From: Prevotellaceae bacterium UBA711
GTDB taxonomy: Bacteria > Bacteroidota > Bacteroidia > Bacteroidales > Bacteroidaceae
DNA: 19,509 bases
Reading direction: 5' to 3'
Assembly (NCBI GenBank): GCA_002297545.1
Contig: DBLZ01000095.1
Location: forward strand, 1-19,509
The notes below the pieces were generated by a model. That model saw only the letters and a list, made by a program, of their open reading frames with translations, ran no database searches and was not told the origin of the DNA. This document shows, one piece after another, positions 14,989 through 19,509 of the stretch (position 1 is the stretch's first letter; every line of letters begins with the position of its first letter). The position numbers and the translations under genes were made by a program.

Positions 14989-17553
14989 TCAGAAGCGATA
15001 GTTCAGATTCAGCATGAAGTTGAAGCCCTGTGCATAGTACTTCTTGGGGTTCTTCAAGAAGTTATAGGTGCGTATGTTCAAGTCCTCGTTGCTCACGCTA
15101 TAGTTGGCACGGCTCTGTTCGTAACCACCCGTGCAGAGACTGCGGTTGTTGGTGATGTTGCACAGGTTGAGGTTCACGCTCAAAGGATGTTTGCCCAGGC
15201 GGAACTGCTTGCCAATAGAGGCATCGAGGACAAAGCCACCATTGCCTTTGGCCTGTTCGGGAACGGCATACACGGGATTACCCTCCTCGTCGATGTAGGC
15301 GCCTCCGTATTTATTATTTGCCCACAAGTCCTGAACCGTCTTCAGACGGGTAACGGGAGTGTAGCTCAGATAGATACGATCATAGTAATTTCCCGTCAGG
15401 CCCAGATACCAACCCTTGACACGATAGTTGAGCGCAATGCTGGCAGCTGCCAGAGGGGTTCCTCCCTCACGCATGCCGTCGGCAAAGCATTCGGTGCGGC
15501 GCAACTCGCCCTTGTCGGACAGCATGTAGTCCACGTCGGTGTTGCCCACAATTTTAGCCTCGGACCATGTGCCCAGGAGGGTGATGTCGAAGTTGGATGT
15601 CACCTTGAACTTGGCGCCCAATTCCACGCCGTAGTTGCGCTTGGTGATATTCTGGGAACTTACGTAGACAAAGCTGCTTTCGTTGTCGTCATAGAAGCAA
15701 GACCATTCCGTGCCGTCGTACCTGTGGCTGAAATAGCCTGTCAGGTTCAGGCGCAACCAGCTGTTGTTCACGCTGTAGGAGACCTCGGCGCTGGCTATCT
15801 TCTCGTTCTTGAGGTTGTAGACAAAGTCATTCATCTTCTCGGGGCAGATGAAGGCATCGCGGGCATTGGGGCTCTTGGCCTCGAAGCCTGCGCCCAGGCT
15901 GATGGCATGGCCGTGGCCCAGGTTCAATGTGCTGGCCACCTTCACGCCGCCGTCCAGGAAACCAGCCACACCACTCTCGCCATAGCTGTTGTCGGCAAAC
16001 AGTCCGTTGCGCATGTTGCCCTCGCGCCACATGCGTGACCCACCCAGGCGGGCAGCCACATAGGAGTGGCTTATGCCCATGTTGCGGGCGTATGAGGCAT
16101 AGGCATTGAACTTCTGCACCTTGAGATTATAGTCATAGGCATAGCGGTCGCCCACCTTCAGCCTGCGGTTGGGGTTGTTCAAGTCATAGTCCACACGGGG
16201 ATCCGTGTCGGTATATGTGCCAACAAGATGTCGGTCCACGTTGTGGAAGTATTCACCACCCAGCAGGTCGTCCACCGTCTGATAATGCATGCCATTGGTG
16301 TTGCTCAACTGTATGCCGGCATTGAACTTGCCGTTCTTATCAGTATTCCAGGTGAAATTGCTGCCCAACGACGTGGTGAGATGGTCATTGTGACGTGCCT
16401 GTATCCAATAGATGGCATCGCTCTGCGTCTTGTTCAGCTGTTGGTTGGCAAAGTACAACTCGTCAAAATTTATCTGACGCGCCTGGGGACCGCTCTGCCA
16501 GTACTCCTTGGCCGTGTTGTAGGCATCCAAATCGTTGTTGCTGCCATTCGTAGCACCCCACACGTCATAGTTGTAGGATGGGAAGCGCTTCCAATAGTCG
16601 GGCGCCGGATTGGTGCCGCTGTAGTCCAGCTTGGTGCTGCTGTACAACTGATAACGCATCATGGCGCTGGTTGTCAGCTTCATCCTGTCGTTTATCTGCC
16701 AATCCCATGTAAGCATCACGGTGGGAGCAAAGTCATTCACCACTCTACTGGCGCGTTTCTTGCCACCCTGATACCCCCAGTAGGGGTTGTACAAGCGGTC
16801 GTTGGCCAGCCAATATGCCTCGTCCGTGCTGGCACCCTGCTGGGCACGCTCCGTAGGATTGCCCCAGGTGGCGAGGTTCAGCGAATGGCCGTTGTCCCAC
16901 TTCTTCTGCAGGGACAACATATAGGACAGGCTGTTATAGAACGTACCGTCAACGGCGGCCGTCTCCATGTTGCTCCATCTGTAGGCCAGCGTGCCATAGA
17001 AAGCCCATCCGTTTTTGCTCAGGCCGGTGCCATGGGAAAATACGCCACGCAGGGTGTAGTTGCGGTTCAGGCCGCTCAGCGTCACCTTGCTGCCCATGCT
17101 CATGCTGGAGGCACGAAAGTCATAGTTGGTGGCACCGCCAAGTCCGGGCATAAAGAAGGAATTGCCCTCAAACGGGTTGGCAGCATCCTTGTTCTTGGCA
17201 GCATCGTTCATGCCGCCTATGTTGGAGTACTGGAAGCGTCCGTTCTCCACCTGATTGGCCTGCACGCCGTTGATGTACACATCGTTGTACTTGTTGTCCA
17301 GGGCGCGGAACTTAAACCTCGCCGCACTCCACGTCCAGCCGATATTGCTGGTGTAGAGATTGCTGGAAGACCCCACCTGTATGATGTCGGACGTCATGTC
17401 GTCGTCCTCGCCAAGCTGCGACTCCGAGATGGTGAAATCACCGGTGTCGTTAATCATGACGGTCGAGTCCTCCTCCGACTCCACAATGCCCTGCGCATGC
17501 ACACTCAGCGATGCCGTCAGGGCGAGAGCCACCAGTTGAAACTGTTTCTTCAT
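14989..17553 (-). CDS. TonB-dependent outer-membrane receptor without a carboxypeptidase-like domain
   Basis: An 854-residue outer-membrane barrel. The start at 17553 gives a clean signal peptide (MKKQFQLVALALTASLSVHA, cleavage after AQ). An in-frame ATG at 17613 lies upstream of the -7 box at 17589-17596 and would put charged residues before the signal. The N-terminus has an acidic stretch (VESEEDSTVMIND, QLGEDDD), then a short plug-like region with FRALDNKYNDVYINGVQANQ. From about residue 150 there are repeated amphipathic barrel strands. The last residues, MLNLNYRF, end in Phe, as expected for BAM-inserted barrels. No DUF4480/carboxypeptidase-regulatory domain and no SusD gene are present. 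Unlike SusC proteins (about 1000 residues) it is shorter. It is the first gene of the operon with two lipoproteins, and the divergent nuclease gene implies import of nuclease products. Substrate is inferred. Confidence 0.85.
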   Translation of the reverse strand: MKKQFQLVALALTASLSVHAQGIVESEEDSTVMINDTGDFTISESQLGEDDDMTSDIIQVGSSSNLYTSNIGWTWSAARFKFRALDNKYNDVYINGVQANQVENGRFQYSNIGGMNDAAKNKDAANPFEGNSFFMPGLGGATNYDFRASSMSMGSKVTLSGLNRNYTLRGVFSHGTGLSKNGWAFYGTLAYRWSNMETAAVDGTFYNSLSYMLSLQKKWDNGHSLNLATWGNPTERAQQGASTDEAYWLANDRLYNPYWGYQGGKKRASRVVNDFAPTVMLTWDWQINDRMKLTTSAMMRYQLYSSTKLDYSGTNPAPDYWKRFPSYNYDVWGATNGSNNDLDAYNTAKEYWQSGPQARQINFDELYFANQQLNKTQSDAIYWIQARHNDHLTTSLGSNFTWNTDKNGKFNAGIQLSNTNGMHYQTVDDLLGGEYFHNVDRHLVGTYTDTDPRVDYDLNNPNRRLKVGDRYAYDYNLKVQKFNAYASYARNMGISHSYVAARLGGSRMWREGNMRNGLFADNSYGESGVAGFLDGGVKVASTLNLGHGHAISLGAGFEAKSPNARDAFICPEKMNDFVYNLKNEKIASAEVSYSVNNSWLRLNLTGYFSHRYDGTEWSCFYDDNESSFVYVSSQNITKRNYGVELGAKFKVTSNFDITLLGTWSEAKIVGNTDVDYMLSDKGELRRTECFADGMREGGTPLAAASIALNYRVKGWYLGLTGNYYDRIYLSYTPVTRLKTVQDLWANNKYGGAYIDEEGNPVYAVPEQAKGNGGFVLDASIGKQFRLGKHPLSVNLNLCNITNNRSLCTGGYEQSRANYSVSNEDLNIRTYNFLKNPKKYYAQGFNFMLNLNYRF

Positions 17554-17588
17554 AGGTCTGCTATTGTTAAATGATACTCTATCGCCAA

Positions 17589-17596
17589 CAAAGTTA
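17589..17596 (-). promoter_or_regulatory. -7 promoter element of the receptor operon
   Basis: Minus-strand TAACTTTG lies 36 bases before the ATG at 17553. A TTTG upstream (17611-17614) is only 14 bases away, closer than usual. This box decides the receptor start in favour of 17553. Confidence 0.6.
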
Positions 17597-17671
17597 TGAA
17601 TAAATATCTGCAAAACCGTGGCGCCCCATCATTTTTCACACGAAAGCGCGCCCTTTTTCCCAAAAAAGCAC

Positions 17672-17679
17672 TAACTTTG
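17672..17679 (+). promoter_or_regulatory. -7 promoter element of the endonuclease/exonuclease/phosphatase gene
   Basis: TAACTTTG lies 73 bases before the ATG at 17753. It is identical to the -7 box of the divergent receptor operon, 75 bases away. No clear -33 element is seen. Confidence 0.55.
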
Positions 17680-17752
17680 CAGTGCATGAGTAGCGTGGAT
17701 AGTCATAGGCAAACGGCACTGCGTCACTCAGCACACACTAAACGATGTACTC

Positions 17753-18799
17753 ATGAAAAGAATGTATCGCCTGCCCATCCTTCTGCTCATATGCGCCATG
17801 GCACTGCACGCCTTTGCCCAGGACCGCAAACTGCAGATGCACGCCGTGGCTTTCTATAACCTGGAGAATCTGTTCGACACCTGCCACGACAATGGCAAGA
17901 ACGACTGGGAGTATCTGCCCAACGGTTCCAACCACTGGAACAAGCTCAAGTACGAACACAAGCTGGCCAACATGGCGCGTGTGCTGAGCGAACTGGGCAC
18001 GGACAAACTTCCCTACGGCGCAAGCATCATAGGCGTGAGCGAGGTGGAAAACTCTCGCGCCTTGGACGACCTCATAGCACAGCCTGCCTTGAAGAAGCGC
18101 GGCTTCCTCTACGTCCACATCGAGGGACCGGACAAACGCGGCGTGGATTGCGCACTGCTCTACAACCCCAAGGCATTTAACGTGACCAAATCCTTCACCA
18201 AGGATTATGTCTACGAAAACGGCGACACCGTACGACGCACCCGTCCTTTCCTGTGCGTACAGGGCAAGCTGGCGGGCGATAATGTGACAGTCATCGTGTG
18301 TCACTGGCCAAGCCGTGCTGCCGAAGGCATCTTCCGCGAGTACGGAGGCCGTCAGGTACGCGCCCTCACGGACAGCATCAGCCAGGCAGATCCCAGCCAA
18401 CACATCATGGTCATGGGTGACATGAACGACGACCCCGACAACGCATCCATGGCACAATGCCTCGGAGCGCGTCGCGAAGTGAAAGAGATGGGCAAGGGCG
18501 ACTTCTTCAATCCCTGGTGGAACATTCTCCGCAAGAAGGGGCAGGGCACTCTCTCGTATCAGGGCGCTTGGAACCTGTTCGACCAAATTGTGCTCAATGC
18601 CAACCTCATGGAAGAGTATAAGGCCAAGACCTACAACTCCCTCACCCTGCACTCCTACCACATCTTCCGTCGCGACTACCTCATAAACAGCGAGGGAGCC
18701 TACAAGGGTACGCCCAAGCGCACACACTCGCGCGGCGTATGGCTGGACGGCTACAGCGACCACCTGCCTGTGGTGGTATATCTGGTAAAGGCCCTATAA
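17753..18799 (+). CDS. Secreted endonuclease/exonuclease/phosphatase-family enzyme
   Basis: A 348-residue secreted hydrolase of phosphodiesters or phosphomonoesters. Residues 1-23 are a signal peptide (MKRMYRLPILLLICAMALHA, cleavage after FAQ). All family motifs are present: FYNLENLFD with Asn37, GVSEVEN with metal-binding Glu97, CHWPSR with His184, GDMNDDP with Asp223 and Asn225, and SDHLPV with His337. The order and spacing fit the DNase I-like fold. Members of this Bacteroidetes group are annotated as nucleases, but the superfamily also includes sphingomyelinases and inositol phosphatases, so the substrate is not certain. It is divergently transcribed from the TonB-dependent receptor operon across a 199-base spacer with twin -7 boxes. 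This arrangement suggests shared control and that its products are taken up by the receptor. Confidence 0.92.
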   Translation: MKRMYRLPILLLICAMALHAFAQDRKLQMHAVAFYNLENLFDTCHDNGKNDWEYLPNGSNHWNKLKYEHKLANMARVLSELGTDKLPYGASIIGVSEVENSRALDDLIAQPALKKRGFLYVHIEGPDKRGVDCALLYNPKAFNVTKSFTKDYVYENGDTVRRTRPFLCVQGKLAGDNVTVIVCHWPSRAAEGIFREYGGRQVRALTDSISQADPSQHIMVMGDMNDDPDNASMAQCLGARREVKEMGKGDFFNPWWNILRKKGQGTLSYQGAWNLFDQIVLNANLMEEYKAKTYNSLTLHSYHIFRRDYLINSEGAYKGTPKRTHSRGVWLDGYSDHLPVVVYLVKAL

Positions 18800-18907
18800 A
18801 CACATCCCGCCATACCTTAATTTATATATACGCACGCGCGTAGGATGCGACACAGGACACTATAACACATATAATTTATCCATACTAACCTCAAATAACT
18901 TACAACA

Positions 18908-19509
18908 ATGACAAGTTACAAGGAATTGGGTCTGGTGAACACCCGTGAAATGTTCGCCAAGGCAGTAGCCGGCGGCTACGCCATCCCCGCATTCAACTTC
19001 AACACCATGGAGCAGATGCAGGCTATCGTACAGGCTGCCGTAGAGTGCAAGTCTCCCGTCATCATGCAGGTATCCAAGGGCGCACGCGCATACGCTAACG
19101 GCACCATCCTCCGTTACATGGCGCAGGGTGCTGTGGAGTATGCCAAGGAACTGGGCTGCGAGCATCCCCAGATTGTCCTCCACCTGGATCACGGTGACAG
19201 CTTCGAGCTCTGCAAGGACTGCATCGACAACGGTTTCTCTTCTGTGATGATCGACGGCTCAAGCCTCCCCTACGAAGAGAACATCGCCCTCACCAAGAAG
19301 GTTGTGGAATATGCACATGCACATGACGTTACCGTAGAGGCCGAGCTGGGCGTACTGGCCGGCGTAGAGGACGAGGTTGCTTCCGAAGTATCTCACTACA
19401 CCAAGCCCGAGGAGGTTGTAGACTTCTCTACACGTTCCGGCTGCGACTCTTTGGCCATCTCCATCGGCACCAGCCACGGCGCTTACAAGTTCACTCCCGA
19501 GCAGTGCAC
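18908..19509 (+). CDS. fba: Class II fructose-bisphosphate aldolase, C-terminus cut by the window edge
   Basis: The first 200 residues of a class II aldolase, which splits fructose 1,6-bisphosphate into glyceraldehyde 3-phosphate and dihydroxyacetone phosphate in glycolysis, and runs the reverse in gluconeogenesis. GYAIPAFNFNTMEQMQAIV at 23-41 is typical. LHLDHGD holds Asp94 (catalytic) and His95 (zinc). VEAELG at 143-148 and GTSHGAYK with His190 (zinc) follow. The ATG at 18908 is preceded by an A/T-rich leader (18800-18907) with no exact TAnnTTTG box; TAATTTAT at 18872-18879 is a weak candidate. It is separated from the nuclease gene by 108 bases, with no visible terminator between them. Confidence 0.95.
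   Translation, partial: MTSYKELGLVNTREMFAKAVAGGYAIPAFNFNTMEQMQAIVQAAVECKSPVIMQVSKGARAYANGTILRYMAQGAVEYAKELGCEHPQIVLHLDHGDSFELCKDCIDNGFSSVMIDGSSLPYEENIALTKKVVEYAHAHDVTVEAELGVLAGVEDEVASEVSHYTKPEEVVDFSTRSGCDSLAISIGTSHGAYKFTPEQC

Noticed and set aside
14860..17574. Long plus-strand open frames of 392 and 448 codons opposite the TonB-dependent receptor
   Set aside because: Composition is unlike a real protein, and the minus strand reads as a full receptor with signal peptide and terminal Phe.
17738..18763. A 341-codon minus-strand frame opposite the endonuclease/exonuclease/phosphatase gene
   Set aside because: Shadow frame. All catalytic motifs are on the plus strand in order.
1..19509. CRISPR array, insertion sequence, prophage, tRNA or rRNA
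   Set aside because: No spaced direct-repeat array of CRISPR type, no transposase or phage motif, and no tRNA or rRNA pattern was found on either strand by reading.

Overview
The window looks like chromosomal DNA of a Bacteroidales bacterium, most likely Prevotellaceae-like. The evidence is: Bacteroidetes-type -7 promoter elements (TAnnTTTG) in front of several genes, no Shine-Dalgarno dependence, a zinc-independent L31 of type B, a TonB-dependent receptor with lipoprotein partners, a DUF3256 protein, and a C-terminal tail that resembles a type IX secretion sorting signal. There are no tRNA or rRNA genes, insertion sequences, phage genes or CRISPR arrays. Two genes run off the window edges.

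Region 1 (1-6168) is a host-glycan module. A very large secreted protein on the minus strand (start at 4003, C-terminus beyond base 1) joins a GH20 beta-N-acetylhexosaminidase to a GH33 sialidase through a jelly-roll region, two trefoil-like regions and a beta-sandwich. A second, compact GH20 enzyme (4582-6168) is divergently transcribed. The 578-base spacer holds a promoter for each gene and a 22-base tandem repeat built round the palindrome AACCGGTT.

Region 2 (6328-10794) is a tight plus-strand operon: DUF308 membrane protein, secreted endonuclease I, truA (TTG start), EamA transporter and a DUF3256 protein. It converges on a minus-strand lipoprotein nuclease of the NUC1 (DNA/RNA non-specific) family (10848-11810). 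The L31 gene rpmE2 (11964-12215) follows, with a clear promoter and terminator.

Region 3 (12402-18799) is the most interesting part. A minus-strand operon encodes a TonB-dependent outer-membrane receptor without a SusD partner, a DUF5689 lipoprotein, and a lipoprotein with three tandem OB-fold-like repeats. Divergent to it is a secreted endonuclease/exonuclease/phosphatase-family enzyme with all its catalytic motifs. Together with the NUC1 lipoprotein and endonuclease I nearby, this suggests a cell-surface system that binds, cuts and imports nucleic acid or nucleotides, analogous to a Sus-type polysaccharide locus. This is inference from domain content and layout.

The window ends inside a class II fructose-bisphosphate aldolase gene (18908 onward), which is central metabolism and probably unrelated.
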